Source of the DNA: an uncultured Prevotellaceae bacterium
Lineage (GTDB): Bacteria; Bacteroidota; Bacteroidia; Bacteroidales; Muribaculaceae
Direction: 5' to 3'
DNA: 64,000 nt
Assembly: GCA_900318535.1 (NCBI GenBank)
Contig: ONKU01000015.1
Span: 1-64,000, forward strand
Each line of letters opens with the position of its first letter. Position 1 is the first letter of the stretch. Made by a program: the position numbers and the translations under genes. This document shows positions 47,945 to 56,629 of this stretch, piece after piece. Under the pieces are notes generated by a model, which ran no database searches, had not been told where the DNA came from, and saw only the letters and a list, made by a program, of their open reading frames with translations.

Positions 47945-48928
47945 ATGAGAATGAAGTTTCACAACATACGTCATCTGTTGGCCGCGGCCGTGCTCAGCAC
48001 CGTCGTGGCACTTGGCGTTGATGCCCAGGTTGATGCCGCATTTTCCCACTTCTGGATGGGGCAGAGCTACTACAACCCCGCCGTGGCAGGAGAATTGAGC
48101 GCCATCAGGCTCAATTTGGGAAGCCGCATGCAGTGGGTGGACTTCAAGCATGCGCCCATGACCTTCTACTTCAGTGCCGACATGCCCTACAAGCTGCTGG
48201 AGCAGAAGTTGGGTGTGGGTGCCAAGGCCGAGTTTGAGCGCATTGGTCTTTATACCAACACGAGAATTGGCGCCCAACTGGCATGGAAGCGCAAGATTGG
48301 CAAGGGTACCATCAGCGTGGGTATTCAGCCGGGTGTGTTCTCGCAGACCTTCCGCGGCAAGGAAGTCATCATGCCCGAGGACGAAGCTCACCAGGGCAAC
48401 GATGAGGCCATCCCCAAACAGGATGTTTCGGGAACCGTCTTTGACGCCAACGCGGGTGTGTATTATACCCATCCCAAGTTCTGGGTGGGCTTTTCGGTGA
48501 CCCATTTGACCTCGCCCAATATCGAGTTGAAGGTGTCTCGCGAGTCAATCGATTACTATGAGTTTCAGGTGAGTCGCAGCTATTATTTTATGGTTGGTGG
48601 CAATATTCCCATTAATAATACGTTATTTGATATACAACCCTCGGGAATGTTTGCCGCTACTCAGAACTTTTGGACTGCTCAGGTGGCCGCAAAAGTGCGC
48701 TATAACCGAATGCTCAACATCGGAGCCGGTTACCGATGGAAAGATGCCGTGACGGCTTTCATCGGTGTGAATCTGAAGGATGCCTACATCGGCTACGCCT
48801 ATGATTACCCCGTTTCGGCAGTGAGCAAGGCAACCTTTGGCAGCCATGAGGTGTTTATCACCTATCATGTCAAGCTTGACCCCAAGGAGAAGAACAAGAA
48901 TAAACAAAAAAGCGTACGCTTAATGTAA
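47945..48928 (+). CDS. porP: Type IX secretion outer-membrane protein PorP/SprF
   Basis: A 327-residue PorP/SprF family protein. The signal peptide (to about residue 27, VDAQ) precedes AAFSHFWMGQSYYNPAVAGE, the family hallmark, and FDANAGVYYTHPKFWVGFSVTHL, ending in a barrel with AYIGYAYDYPVSAVSKATFGSHEVFITYHV. It sits in the outer membrane and binds the PorK-PorN ring. It lies 3 bp before porK, in the conserved order porP-K-L-M-N. Confidence 0.92.
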   Translation: MRMKFHNIRHLLAAAVLSTVVALGVDAQVDAAFSHFWMGQSYYNPAVAGELSAIRLNLGSRMQWVDFKHAPMTFYFSADMPYKLLEQKLGVGAKAEFERIGLYTNTRIGAQLAWKRKIGKGTISVGIQPGVFSQTFRGKEVIMPEDEAHQGNDEAIPKQDVSGTVFDANAGVYYTHPKFWVGFSVTHLTSPNIELKVSRESIDYYEFQVSRSYYFMVGGNIPINNTLFDIQPSGMFAATQNFWTAQVAAKVRYNRMLNIGAGYRWKDAVTAFIGVNLKDAYIGYAYDYPVSAVSKATFGSHEVFITYHVKLDPKEKNKNKQKSVRLM

Positions 48929-48931
48929 AAT

Positions 48932-50374
48932 ATGAAGAAACTAGTTTTGATACTTTTGGTCGCTGTGGCGACCGTGTCCTGCGGTTCCATTCGCAAGGGC
49001 GGCACCGGCGGCGGTGAGGTAACCGGCGTCGGAGCTACTGTGTTTAACGAGACCACCCCGTTTGGCATGGTACTCGTTGACGTCGGCTCGATGCGTGAAG
49101 GACCTGCCGAGAGAGACTCCATTTGGGGAATCGATTCTACGGCACACGGCATCTCGGTAGATGCCTTCTGGATGGACGAGATGGAGGTGAGCAACTCCAA
49201 GTACAAGCAGTTCGTCTATTGGGTGCGCGACTCCATCATCCGCGAGCGTCTTGCCGATCCCGCCTACGGTGGCAATGAGGAGTTCAAGATCGAGGAGGAT
49301 AAGGAAGGCAACCCCGTCACCCCGCATCTGGACTGGAGCAAGAATATCCCCTGGAAGAACCCCAGCGAGGACGAGGAACGTGCCATCGAGAGCGTGTATC
49401 GCATCAACCCCATCACCGGTGTCAAGGAACTTGACGCTGCGCAGATGAACTACCGCTTTGAGGTCTATAACCTGACCGAGGCAGCCAAGCGCCGTCACCG
49501 CTTTGACCCCACGCGTCGTGACTACAACACCGACCACGAGGTGGACTTGACACCGCCCACCATCAGCAAGGACACTGCCTATATCGATGACGAGGGCCGC
49601 ATTGTTCGCCAGACCATCACGCGCGCCCTGCAGAGCGACTACGACTTCCTGAACACCTACATCGTCAACATCTACCCCGACACCACGTGCTGGGTGAACG
49701 ACTTTGAGAACGCTTACCAGGAGCCCTACGTGCGCATGTACTTCGCTAACGGCAACTACAACAACTATCCCGTCGTGGGTGTGAGCTGGGAGCAGGCCAA
49801 CGCCTTCTGCCACTGGCGCACCGAGTTCCTGAAGAAGTCGCTGGGCAACCAGGGCATCTATGTGGAGCCTTTCCGCCTGCCCACCGAGGCCGAGTGGGAG
49901 TTTGCCGCTCGTGCCGGCCAGAACAAGAACAAGTATCCGTGGGACGGCGACCTGCCACTGACCGTGGACGAGGGCTGCTTCTACGCCAACTTCAAGCCTG
50001 ACGAGGGCAACTACGTCAAGGACGGTTACATCATCTCGGCTCCCGTGGGCACCTATGAGCCCAACGACTACGGCCTGTATGACATGGCAGGTAACGTGAG
50101 CGAGTGGACCTCTACGGCCTATACCGAGAGCATCGACCGCATGACCGACGACATCAACCCCGAGTACCGCTACTACGTGGCACAGGAGGACCCCTACAAG
50201 ATGTCGCGCAAGATCGTTCGCGGCGGTTCATGGAAGGACGTGGTTCACAACATACGTGCCGACCTGCGCATGTGGGAGTACCAGAACGAGCAGAGGAGCT
50301 ACATCGGCTTCCGTTGCGTACGCTCCAAAGTGGGTCTTGTCAAGGGCAAGCGCAAAAACTGCTGCAAGGACTAA
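48932..50374 (+). CDS. porK: Type IX secretion lipoprotein PorK/GldK
   Basis: A 480-residue lipoprotein with the cysteine at about residue 17 (ATVSCGS). The main part is a formylglycine-generating-enzyme-like (sulfatase-modifying) domain: FGMVLVDVGSM, DAFWMDEMEVSNSKYKQF, PVVGVSWEQANAFCHWRTEFL, FRLPTEAEWEFAARAG and GLYDMAGNVSEWTS. In PorK this fold is structural: it forms the periplasmic ring with PorN under the outer membrane. The operon position after porP and before porL is as in Porphyromonas. Confidence 0.95.
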   Translation: MKKLVLILLVAVATVSCGSIRKGGTGGGEVTGVGATVFNETTPFGMVLVDVGSMREGPAERDSIWGIDSTAHGISVDAFWMDEMEVSNSKYKQFVYWVRDSIIRERLADPAYGGNEEFKIEEDKEGNPVTPHLDWSKNIPWKNPSEDEERAIESVYRINPITGVKELDAAQMNYRFEVYNLTEAAKRRHRFDPTRRDYNTDHEVDLTPPTISKDTAYIDDEGRIVRQTITRALQSDYDFLNTYIVNIYPDTTCWVNDFENAYQEPYVRMYFANGNYNNYPVVGVSWEQANAFCHWRTEFLKKSLGNQGIYVEPFRLPTEAEWEFAARAGQNKNKYPWDGDLPLTVDEGCFYANFKPDEGNYVKDGYIISAPVGTYEPNDYGLYDMAGNVSEWTSTAYTESIDRMTDDINPEYRYYVAQEDPYKMSRKIVRGGSWKDVVHNIRADLRMWEYQNEQRSYIGFRCVRSKVGLVKGKRKNCCKD

Positions 50375-50435
50375 TCCGCACATTATATAAGAAAAAACAA
50401 ATCATCACACTCATTATTTTATAGTTCAAGCAACA

Positions 50436-51419
50436 ATGGGTAAAATCAAGAGATATAAAAAGAAAGCAGGCCGATTCCTGAAGAGTGACAGCGGCCAGCG
50501 TTTTTTCAACTTTGCCTACAGTATCGGTGCTGCCATCGTTATCTTGGGTGCCTTGTTCAAGATTCTGCACATGCCGCTGGGTAACTTGCTGCTCAGTGTC
50601 GGTATGGGTACCGAGGTGCTCATGTTCGTGCTCACGGCATTTGATAAGCCCGAGAAGGAATATCACTGGGAGGAAGTCTTCCCCGTGCTGGCCAGCCAGG
50701 ACCCTGAGGACCGTCCCGACTTCAATACCGGCGGCGGTATCTTCATCGGTGGTGCCGGCGGCAGCGGCGAGGGTGGATATGAAGGCGGTGAAATCAACGT
50801 CAGCGTCTCTGATGCCAAGAACGCCGTGGGTCTGCCCCAGGGTGTGAACCTGAGCGAGGAGGATACCCTGTCGCTGAGCGAGAGCATCGCCAAGATGGCC
50901 GCTGCCAGCGACCAGCTCTCACGCATGGCCGAGCTGACCGACGCCACCCAGCAGTATCTGAGCCAGATGGCAGGCATCAGCGAGCAGATGAAGAAGCTGG
51001 AGGCTACCACCACCGCATTGAACGAGGTGAGCGAGACCCTGCTGGGCAGCTATCGCGCCATCACCGACAACAGCCAGAACATTACCGAGAGCTCCACGGG
51101 CTATGTGGACCAGATGCAGGCCCTCAACCACAACATCAGCGGCTTGAACACCATCTACGAAATCCAGCTCAAGAGCATCTCGTCGCAGCTCGAGAACATC
51201 GACCGCGTGAACCGCGGCCTGAAGGACATCCGCGACATGTACGAGAAGAGTGCTGCCGAGAGTGCCCACTATTGTGACGAGACCGAGAAGATGGCCCGCT
51301 ACATGAAGCAGCTCAACAGCGTCTATGAAAAGATGGTCAAGGCGATGACGGTGAACATGTACCGTCCCATGCCCGGAATGCCCGGCATCGAGCCCGACAG
51401 CAACGACAACGACGCTTGA
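50436..51419 (+). CDS. porL: Type IX secretion motor protein PorL/GldL
   Basis: A 327-residue inner-membrane protein with two N-terminal membrane segments (FFNFAYSIGAAIVILGALF and LLLSVGMGTEVLMFVLTAF). It then has a glycine-rich linker (GGGIFIGGAGGSGEGGYEGG) and a long cytoplasmic coiled-coil region rich in A, S, Q and E. A conserved glutamate in the second membrane segment (GTEVLMF) is the proton-handling residue of the PorL/PorM rotary motor that powers T9SS. It lies between porK and porM. Confidence 0.94.
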   Translation: MGKIKRYKKKAGRFLKSDSGQRFFNFAYSIGAAIVILGALFKILHMPLGNLLLSVGMGTEVLMFVLTAFDKPEKEYHWEEVFPVLASQDPEDRPDFNTGGGIFIGGAGGSGEGGYEGGEINVSVSDAKNAVGLPQGVNLSEEDTLSLSESIAKMAAASDQLSRMAELTDATQQYLSQMAGISEQMKKLEATTTALNEVSETLLGSYRAITDNSQNITESSTGYVDQMQALNHNISGLNTIYEIQLKSISSQLENIDRVNRGLKDIRDMYEKSAAESAHYCDETEKMARYMKQLNSVYEKMVKAMTVNMYRPMPGMPGIEPDSNDNDA

Positions 51420-51489
51420 TGACAGCGCCACATCGATGATTAAACTAACGACATCAATCCTATTCTAACCGATAGAGAGAAACATATAG

Positions 51490-53070
51490 ATGGCAACCTC
51501 AAAAAATAAGAGCGTCAACCGCATGTCGCCGCGAGAGAAGATGATTAACCTCATGTACATCGTCTTGACGGCCATGCTTGCCCTGAACGTGTCGAGCGAC
51601 GTGCTCAACGGCTTCAGTCAGGTGCAGGACGGTTTGACTCGCTCCAACCGCACCATCACGGCGCGTAACCAGGCCCTCTATGGACAGCTTCAGGCGTTCA
51701 ATGAGAAAAATCCCGAGAAGGGCAAGGTCTGGCTTGACAAGGCGACGCAGGTGGTCGGTGAGACCGACAGGCTCTATGACTATATCGACTCGCTCAAACT
51801 CCAGATCGTTCGTGTCGCCGACGGCGAGGACGGCGATGTGACCAACATCCGCAGCCGCGACAATACCGAGGCCGCCAGTGTCGTCATGCTGGCACCCAAG
51901 GGCGGCAAGGGCAAAGCGCTCAAGGCGCGCATCGACCAGTACCGCCAGTACGTGACCTCGTTCCTCGAGGATCCCGAGAAGCGCAAGAACCTGGAGACTG
52001 CGCTCTCGACGACGCCTCCCAAGGTGGCCGGCGTGTCGATGGACCAGAAGAAGACCTGGGAAGAGACCATGTTTGACAATATGCCCTGTATCGCAGCCGT
52101 GACACTGCTCACCAAGCTGCAGAACGACGTGCGCTACGCCGAGGGTGAGGTCCTGAACCAGATGATCACCAACATTGACTTGGGTGACCTGCGCGTGAAC
52201 CTGGTCAATGCCTTCGTCGTGCCCGACTCCCGCATCGTGATGCGTGGCACCAAGTATAAAGCTCAGATCGTACTTGCGGCAATCGATACCACCCAGCGTC
52301 CCACCGTCTATGTCAACGGCCATGCACTGGCCAACAATAACGGCATCTATGAGGTGGGTACCGGCAAGGCCGGAAAATACGACTATTCGGGCTGGATCGA
52401 GGTGCTGGGACGTGACGGCACGGTAACGCGCCGTGACTTCAAGTCGAGTTACACCGTCATCGACCCGCTGGCTACCATTAGCGCCACGATGATGAATGTG
52501 CTCTATGCCGGCATCAACAACCCCATCAGCATCGCCGTGCCCGGTGTGCCGCAAGGCAGCATCAGCGCCACGATGACCAACGGAACGCTCACCAAGAGCG
52601 GTGACGGATGGGTGGCCCATCCCACCAAGGTGGGTGCCGAGTGTGTCATCTCGGTAACTGCCGAGATGGACGGTCAGCGCACCAGTGTGGGCAGCACCAC
52701 CTTCAAGGTGCGCAAGTTGCCCGACCCGTCGCCCTTCATCACCTATAAGGACGCCAACGGCCAGACCAACCGCTTCAAGGGCGGCAAGTTCTCCAAAGCC
52801 CTGCTCATGGAGGCCAGGGGCCTTGATGCCGCTATCGACGATGACCTGCTCAACATCGACTACAAGGTCGTTTCGTTCGAGACCGTCTTTGTGGACGCTA
52901 TGGGCAACGGTATTCCCGAGGTGTCCAACGGCGCACAGTTCTCGGAGCGCCAGAAGAATCGCATGCGCGCCCTGCAGCGTGGCAAGTTCTTCCTGATTCG
53001 CAATGTCAAGGCAACAGGTCCTGACGGCATCACTCGCACCATCTCGCCGATGGACGTCACCGTGAATTAA
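51490..53070 (+). CDS. porM: Type IX secretion motor protein PorM/GldM
   Basis: A 526-residue protein. The single N-terminal membrane segment follows NRMSPREKMINLMYIVLTAMLALNVSSDVLNGF, the GldM signature. The periplasmic part has four domains that form an elongated dimer, with PNAITTVDS-like features replaced here by VVPDSRIVMRGTKYKAQIVLAA and VLYAGINNPISIAVPGV. Its shaft transmits motion from PorL to the PorK/PorN ring. 70 bp after porL, 32 bp before porN. Confidence 0.95.
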   Translation: MATSKNKSVNRMSPREKMINLMYIVLTAMLALNVSSDVLNGFSQVQDGLTRSNRTITARNQALYGQLQAFNEKNPEKGKVWLDKATQVVGETDRLYDYIDSLKLQIVRVADGEDGDVTNIRSRDNTEAASVVMLAPKGGKGKALKARIDQYRQYVTSFLEDPEKRKNLETALSTTPPKVAGVSMDQKKTWEETMFDNMPCIAAVTLLTKLQNDVRYAEGEVLNQMITNIDLGDLRVNLVNAFVVPDSRIVMRGTKYKAQIVLAAIDTTQRPTVYVNGHALANNNGIYEVGTGKAGKYDYSGWIEVLGRDGTVTRRDFKSSYTVIDPLATISATMMNVLYAGINNPISIAVPGVPQGSISATMTNGTLTKSGDGWVAHPTKVGAECVISVTAEMDGQRTSVGSTTFKVRKLPDPSPFITYKDANGQTNRFKGGKFSKALLMEARGLDAAIDDDLLNIDYKVVSFETVFVDAMGNGIPEVSNGAQFSERQKNRMRALQRGKFFLIRNVKATGPDGITRTISPMDVTVN

Positions 53071-53102
53071 TATAACTGGATTATAACCGAACAATAAAAG
53101 AT

Positions 53103-54281
53103 ATGAAAACTCTTAGATTGATTATTGCTCTCTTGCTTGTCGGCTTGGCTCTTGGCGCTGGTGCCCAGGTGACCAAACGCAGCGGCAATGACGCCCGAGG
53201 CAAGAAGGACAACAAGAAAGAGGGTGGGGTGGCGATCACCGACCGCCAGCAATCGTTCTATGAGGTCAAGGAACCCCATGATGCTGACCTGCAGTGGATG
53301 AAGGTCATCTATCGCTCCATCGACCTGACCAAGGGCAAGAATGCCGCGCTCTACTATCCCGAGATTCCCAACGAGGACGGCTCCAACCTGTACTTCATCA
53401 TCATGCGTCTGCTGGCCAACAACCAGCTCGCGGCATACGAGTACCTGCCCGACGGACGCGAGATGTTCACCGAGGAGTACCGTATCAAGGACGTGGGCGA
53501 GTTGTTCACCCGTTTCCAGCTCTACTTCACCGAGGCCAAGGGCAGCACCGAGAAGAACCCCCTCTATGAGTTTGAGGATGCCGACATCCGCGGCAACGAG
53601 GTGTTGTGCTACTATATCATCGAGAAGTGGGAGTTTGACACCCGCAGCAACCAGATGAGGCCCCGTGTCGAGGCTTTGTGCCCGGTGATGGTCCAGGTCG
53701 ACGACTTCACCGGCGAGTCCATGCCTTATCCCATGTTCTGGGTGAAGTTGAACGACATCCGCCCCTATATGGCCCAGCAGTATGTCTTCACAGACGATGA
53801 CAACAACCTGCCGCGTTACAGCATCGACGACTTCTTCAAGTTGAACATGTACACCGGCGAGATCATCAAGACCAAGAACCTGCGCAACAAGCCCCTGAAG
53901 GCGCTCTATCCCGATGCCGAGGCCTACAAGCACGCCCAGGACAGCATTGAGGAGAGGCTGCGCAGCTTCAACAAGGACCTGTGGGTGCCGCCTCTGGAGG
54001 TGCTGCAGGCACGTGCCGAGGCCGAGGCAAAAGCTCAGGCAGAGGCTGAAGGCGAAGTCGAAGAAGGCGAGGAGGGCGTAGAGGCCAAGGAAGAGTCGGC
54101 CGATGAGGAAAAGACCGTTACACGCACCACCAAGCGCGGCAGCAAGTCGGCTTCCTCCGACAAGAAGTCGGCTAAGGCCAAAGCCAAGGAGAAAAAGACC
54201 AAAATCAAGGAGCGCAAGCCCAAGACGAGCACCCAGAGTGTCAACACCGGTGTGCGCTCGGTGCGCAACCGCAAGAAATAA
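53103..54281 (+). CDS. porN: Type IX secretion ring protein PorN/GldN, with lysine-rich tail
   Basis: A 392-residue periplasmic protein. The signal peptide (to about residue 21, GAGA) is followed by DRQQSFYEVKEPHDADLQWMKVIYRSIDLTKGKNAALYYPE, the GldN family start, and later EKWEFDTRSNQMRPRVEALCPV. It forms a ring with PorK that meets PorM. The last 90 residues are low-complexity: an acidic AEAEAKAQAEAEGEVEEGEE stretch and then a lysine-rich tail (KKSAKAKAKEKKTKIKE), an extension longer than in the core family. A strong terminator hairpin follows at 54325-54355, ending the operon. Confidence 0.94.
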   Translation: MKTLRLIIALLLVGLALGAGAQVTKRSGNDARGKKDNKKEGGVAITDRQQSFYEVKEPHDADLQWMKVIYRSIDLTKGKNAALYYPEIPNEDGSNLYFIIMRLLANNQLAAYEYLPDGREMFTEEYRIKDVGELFTRFQLYFTEAKGSTEKNPLYEFEDADIRGNEVLCYYIIEKWEFDTRSNQMRPRVEALCPVMVQVDDFTGESMPYPMFWVKLNDIRPYMAQQYVFTDDDNNLPRYSIDDFFKLNMYTGEIIKTKNLRNKPLKALYPDAEAYKHAQDSIEERLRSFNKDLWVPPLEVLQARAEAEAKAQAEAEGEVEEGEEGVEAKEESADEEKTVTRTTKRGSKSASSDKKSAKAKAKEKKTKIKERKPKTSTQSVNTGVRSVRNRKK

Positions 54282-54324
54282 CAGGACATTCCACGCCTTG
54301 GCGGATGAATGTCTGAGCTATTAG

Positions 54325-54355
54325 CAGGCGCGGGTCGTCAATCGGCCCGCGCCTG
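54325..54355 (+). terminator. Terminator hairpin after the T9SS operon
   Basis: CAGGCGCGGG (54325-54334) pairs perfectly with CCCGCGCCTG (54346-54355) over an 11-nt loop. A TTTTTT run occurs a little later, at 54368-54373. Confidence 0.75.
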
Positions 54356-54404
54356 TCGTTTGATGCATTTTTTGCGTTGATGTGAAAAATATTCAGTAAA
54401 AATG

Positions 54405-54435
54405 TTGCCCGTGGAGGAAATTTGGCGTAAATTTG
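54405..54435 (+). promoter_or_regulatory. Promoter of rpsU
   Basis: TTG at 54405-54407 and TAAATTTG at 54428-54435 are 20 bp apart. This places the transcript start about 180 nt before the rpsU ATG, giving an unusually long leader. Confidence 0.6.
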
Positions 54436-54508
54436 CGGCGCTAAAAAACGAAAGGGGGTTGTAAATCCTGAGTTAAAAGACTGATTATCAATACATATCA
54501 CCCGATTT

Positions 54509-54544
54509 GACATCGCACGGCACGTGGCTCGCTGGCGATGTGTC
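54509..54544 (+). promoter_or_regulatory. Hairpin in the long 5' leader of rpsU
   Basis: GACATCGC (54509-54516) pairs with GCGATGT-GTC (54535-54544) with a bulge. It lies within the 190-nt leader between the promoter and the ATG at 54626 and could be part of an autoregulatory structure. Confidence 0.4.
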
Positions 54545-54625
54545 ATCCATATAGAGCCGCAACAAGGAAGAAAATCCAAACTATTTACAAACAAACAATA
54601 CATTTAAAACAAAAACAAACTCATT

Positions 54626-54817
54626 ATGATTATTGTACCCGTTAAGGAAGGCGACAACATCGAACGCGCCCTGAAGAAATTCAAACGCAAAACTGAAAAA
54701 ACCGGTGTCATCAAGGAATTGCGCAAGCGTCAGGCTTTTGAGAAGCCCTCAATCACCAACCGCAAGAAGATGATGAAGGCCGAGTACGTGCAGCAGCTGC
54801 GCACCCGTGAGGATTAA
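54626..54817 (+). CDS. rpsU: 30S ribosomal protein S21 (bS21)
   Basis: 63 residues: MIIVPVKEGDNIERALKKFK, then a lysine- and arginine-rich helix and a YVQQLRTRE end, the standard bS21 sequence. In Bacteroidota ribosomes bS21 helps to hide the anti-Shine-Dalgarno sequence of 16S rRNA, which fits the near absence of Shine-Dalgarno sites in this window. The rpsU start itself shows no purine-rich site. It has its own promoter with a long leader and a strong terminator. Confidence 0.96.
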   Translation: MIIVPVKEGDNIERALKKFKRKTEKTGVIKELRKRQAFEKPSITNRKKMMKAEYVQQLRTRED

Positions 54818-54852
54818 TCAGCTGGCAACGCACTTTTCAGCACAATAAACGG

Positions 54853-54892
54853 CGGAAACCGAGTTAAAAATCGGTTTCCGTCATTTTTTTTT
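54853..54892 (+). terminator. Intrinsic terminator after rpsU
   Basis: CGGAAACCGA (54853-54862) pairs perfectly with TCGGTTTCCG (54871-54880), followed by an eight-T run. Confidence 0.93.
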
Positions 54893-54901
54893 GGCACAAA
54901 A

Positions 54902-54933
54902 TTTGCATTTCACGAAAATAGTTGCTAACTTTA
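54902..54933 (+). promoter_or_regulatory. Promoter of the recombinase-hpf pair
   Basis: TTTG at 54902-54905 and TAACTTTA at 54926-54933 are 20 bp apart. The -7 box differs from consensus only in its last base. Confidence 0.5.
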
Positions 54934-55005
54934 GCACCTCAAAAAACCGCCCTTTCCCATTGCCGCTTTTGCCGCAATGGAAATTGCGCCGGTTTATTCA
55001 AGTAA

Positions 55006-55923
55006 ATGCCTATGAACGCAACAGTCGAACGCTTCCTGCAATACCTGCGCCACGAGCGCAACCTGTCCCAGAGGACGGTAGACACCTACCGCCGCAATCT
55101 GGAGCAATGGCAGGACCAAGTCACTGCCACAGGGCGGGCGCTCGATCTGGCATCGGTTACAGCCAACGACATACGAGAGTGGCTCATCGACCGCGCGGCG
55201 CGCGGTGACGCTCCGGCAACACTGCGGCTCAAGGTGCAGGCGCTCAGGGCACTGTATCGTTACCTGCTGCGCCACGGCGAGGTAACAACCAATCCTGCAG
55301 CGCAGGTTGAGCTGGCCAAGCTGGCCAAACCCTTACCCAAGTTTGTTCGTGAAAAGACCGTCGATGCCGTGCTGGATGCCGACGTCGATAAGGATGACTT
55401 TACCCAGGTGCGTGACCGTCTCGTCGTGATGCTGTTCTACGAGACCGGCATCCGCCTGAGTGAGCTCATCGGCTTGCAGGATGCAGCCGTCGATGTGGAC
55501 AAACGCGAGCTCAAGGTGAGGGGAAAGCGCGACAAGGACCGCATCGTCCCCTTTGGCGACGAGTTGGCCATGTGGTTGACCAGTTACCGCCGGCTGCGGG
55601 CCAGCGTGCCTGCCCAGTGCGGCAACCTGCTGCTCACGTCCAGGGGCAAGCCTCTGTATCCCTCGCTGGTCTATCATGTCGTCCACGACTCGCTGGCCAG
55701 CGCCGGCGGCACGGGTAAACTGAGTCCCCACGTACTGCGGCACACCTTTGCCACTGTCATGCTCAACAGCGGGGCAGAACTCAACAACGTCAAGGAACTG
55801 CTGGGCCATGAGAGCCTGGCGGCCACTCAGGTGTACACCCATGTGACACTGAGTGAACTACAACATAATTATGAACTCGCCCATCCACGGGCACTAAAAA
55901 AAGGAGGTTATTATGGAAATTAA
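55006..55923 (+). CDS. xerC: Tyrosine recombinase of the XerC/XerD family
   Basis: A 305-residue recombinase with an N-terminal SAM-like core-binding domain (FLQYLRHERNLSQRTVDTYRRN) and a C-terminal catalytic domain. The catalytic set is visible: R in ETGIRLSEL, K in VRGKRDKDR, H-x-x-R in HVLRHTFA, H in LGHESL and the nucleophile Y in QVYTHVT. Length is typical of the Xer proteins that resolve chromosome dimers at dif. It is followed, with an 11-base overlap, by hpf, and the recombinase-hpf-tRNA-tuf order is common in Bacteroidales, so this is a housekeeping gene and not part of a mobile element. C or D type cannot be told. An ATG at 55012 is an equal alternative start. Confidence 0.9.
   Translation: MPMNATVERFLQYLRHERNLSQRTVDTYRRNLEQWQDQVTATGRALDLASVTANDIREWLIDRAARGDAPATLRLKVQALRALYRYLLRHGEVTTNPAAQVELAKLAKPLPKFVREKTVDAVLDADVDKDDFTQVRDRLVVMLFYETGIRLSELIGLQDAAVDVDKRELKVRGKRDKDRIVPFGDELAMWLTSYRRLRASVPAQCGNLLLTSRGKPLYPSLVYHVVHDSLASAGGTGKLSPHVLRHTFATVMLNSGAELNNVKELLGHESLAATQVYTHVTLSELQHNYELAHPRALKKGGYYGN
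55901..55907 (+). promoter_or_regulatory. Strong Shine-Dalgarno sequence for hpf
   Basis: AAGGAGG ends 5 bases before the hpf ATG at 55913, inside the last codons of the recombinase gene. It is the only near-perfect Shine-Dalgarno site noticed in the window, where most starts have A/T-rich leaders. Confidence 0.7.
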
Positions 55924-56206
55924 GATCAATGCCATCCACTTTGATGCAACCGAGAAACTCAATGACTTCATCAACAAGAAAGTTGACAAGCTGGGTAAGT
56001 ACAACGAGGAAATCTCTAATGCCGAGGTCATTCTCAAGGTAGTGAAACCCGAGACGGCCATGAACAAGGAAGCGTCGGTGCGCCTGAACGTGCCCCGCAA
56101 CGAGGACCTGTTTGCCAACAAGGTAGCCGATACCTTTGAAGAGGCCATCGACAACTGCGTCGACGCCCTCAAGCGCCAGCTCGAGAAGGGCCGCCGCGAC
56201 AGGTAA
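55913..56206 (+). CDS. hpf: Ribosome hibernation promoting factor (short HPF/RaiA type)
   Basis: 97 residues with the HPF/RaiA fold: MEIKINAIHFDATEKLNDFINKKV, then VILKVVKPETAMNKEASVRLNVP and FEEAIDNCVDALKRQLEKGR. It binds the 30S decoding region and silences ribosomes in stationary phase. No long C-terminal dimerisation domain is present. It overlaps the recombinase gene by 11 bases and is preceded by a strong Shine-Dalgarno sequence. A GC-rich hairpin follows. Confidence 0.93.
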   Translation: MEIKINAIHFDATEKLNDFINKKVDKLGKYNEEISNAEVILKVVKPETAMNKEASVRLNVPRNEDLFANKVADTFEEAIDNCVDALKRQLEKGRRDR

Positions 56207-56236
56207 CACACGCCCCACATATTGAAGACATATCAT

Positions 56237-56270
56237 GCCCCCTGCCCGCACACTGCTGCCGGCAGGGGGC
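56237..56270 (+). terminator. Terminator-like hairpin after hpf
   Basis: GCCCCCTGCC (56237-56246) pairs perfectly with GGCAGGGGGC (56261-56270). No T-run follows. Apart from this hairpin and the tRNA promoter, the 331-bp gap from 56207 to 56537 shows no gene. Confidence 0.65.
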
Positions 56271-56460
56271 GCTGCAACAGGAGATGTGCCACTCTTCGCG
56301 GTATAATATATTATATATAATGTGATGGGGTGGGGCGGAGCTGGCTTGGCACGAAAAATGCAGTAGCTCGTTTTCCTTGCACAATACACTGTTAATCAGG
56401 TTGTTGATGTTGTATATTGGGCTTCGTTGAAAACTTTTTTGAAAAAAAAGTGAGAAAAAG

Positions 56461-56491
56461 TTTGTCAGTTTGGAAAATGGTTGTACCTTTG
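56461..56491 (+). promoter_or_regulatory. Promoter of the tRNA-tuf operon
   Basis: TTTG at 56461-56464 and TACCTTTG at 56484-56491 with a 19-bp spacer are close to the ideal Bacteroidota promoter, fitting a strongly transcribed stable-RNA operon. The first tRNA starts 46 bp later. Confidence 0.75.
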
Positions 56492-56537
56492 CATCCGCAA
56501 ACGAGAACGCCCCGTATCTCAATGCGCAACGATAGAT

Positions 56538-56611
56538 GCCTCTTTAGCTCAGTTGGCCAGAGCACGTGATTTGTAATCTCGGGGTCGTTGGTTCGAATCC
56601 GACAAGAGGCT
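56538..56611 (+). tRNA. tRNA-Thr (anticodon TGT)
   Basis: A 74-nt cloverleaf. Acceptor GCCTCTT pairs with AAGAGGC; D-loop AGCTCAGTTGGCCAGAGC; anticodon loop TTTGTAA with TGT; T-loop GGTTCGAATCC. CCA is not encoded. First of four tRNAs ahead of tuf. Confidence 0.95.
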
Positions 56612-56629
56612 CAAAGAACATAACACAAT

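Noticed and set aside
47192-54281. T9SS cargo with C-terminal sorting domains in this window
   Set aside because: The C-termini of the amylase, galactanase, CotH and beta-helix proteins were checked by eye and none shows a recognisable sorting domain.
55006-55923. The tyrosine recombinase as the integrase of a mobile element
   Set aside because: It lies in a conserved housekeeping order (rpsU, recombinase, hpf, tRNAs, tuf) and no attachment-site duplication was seen in the following tRNA genes.
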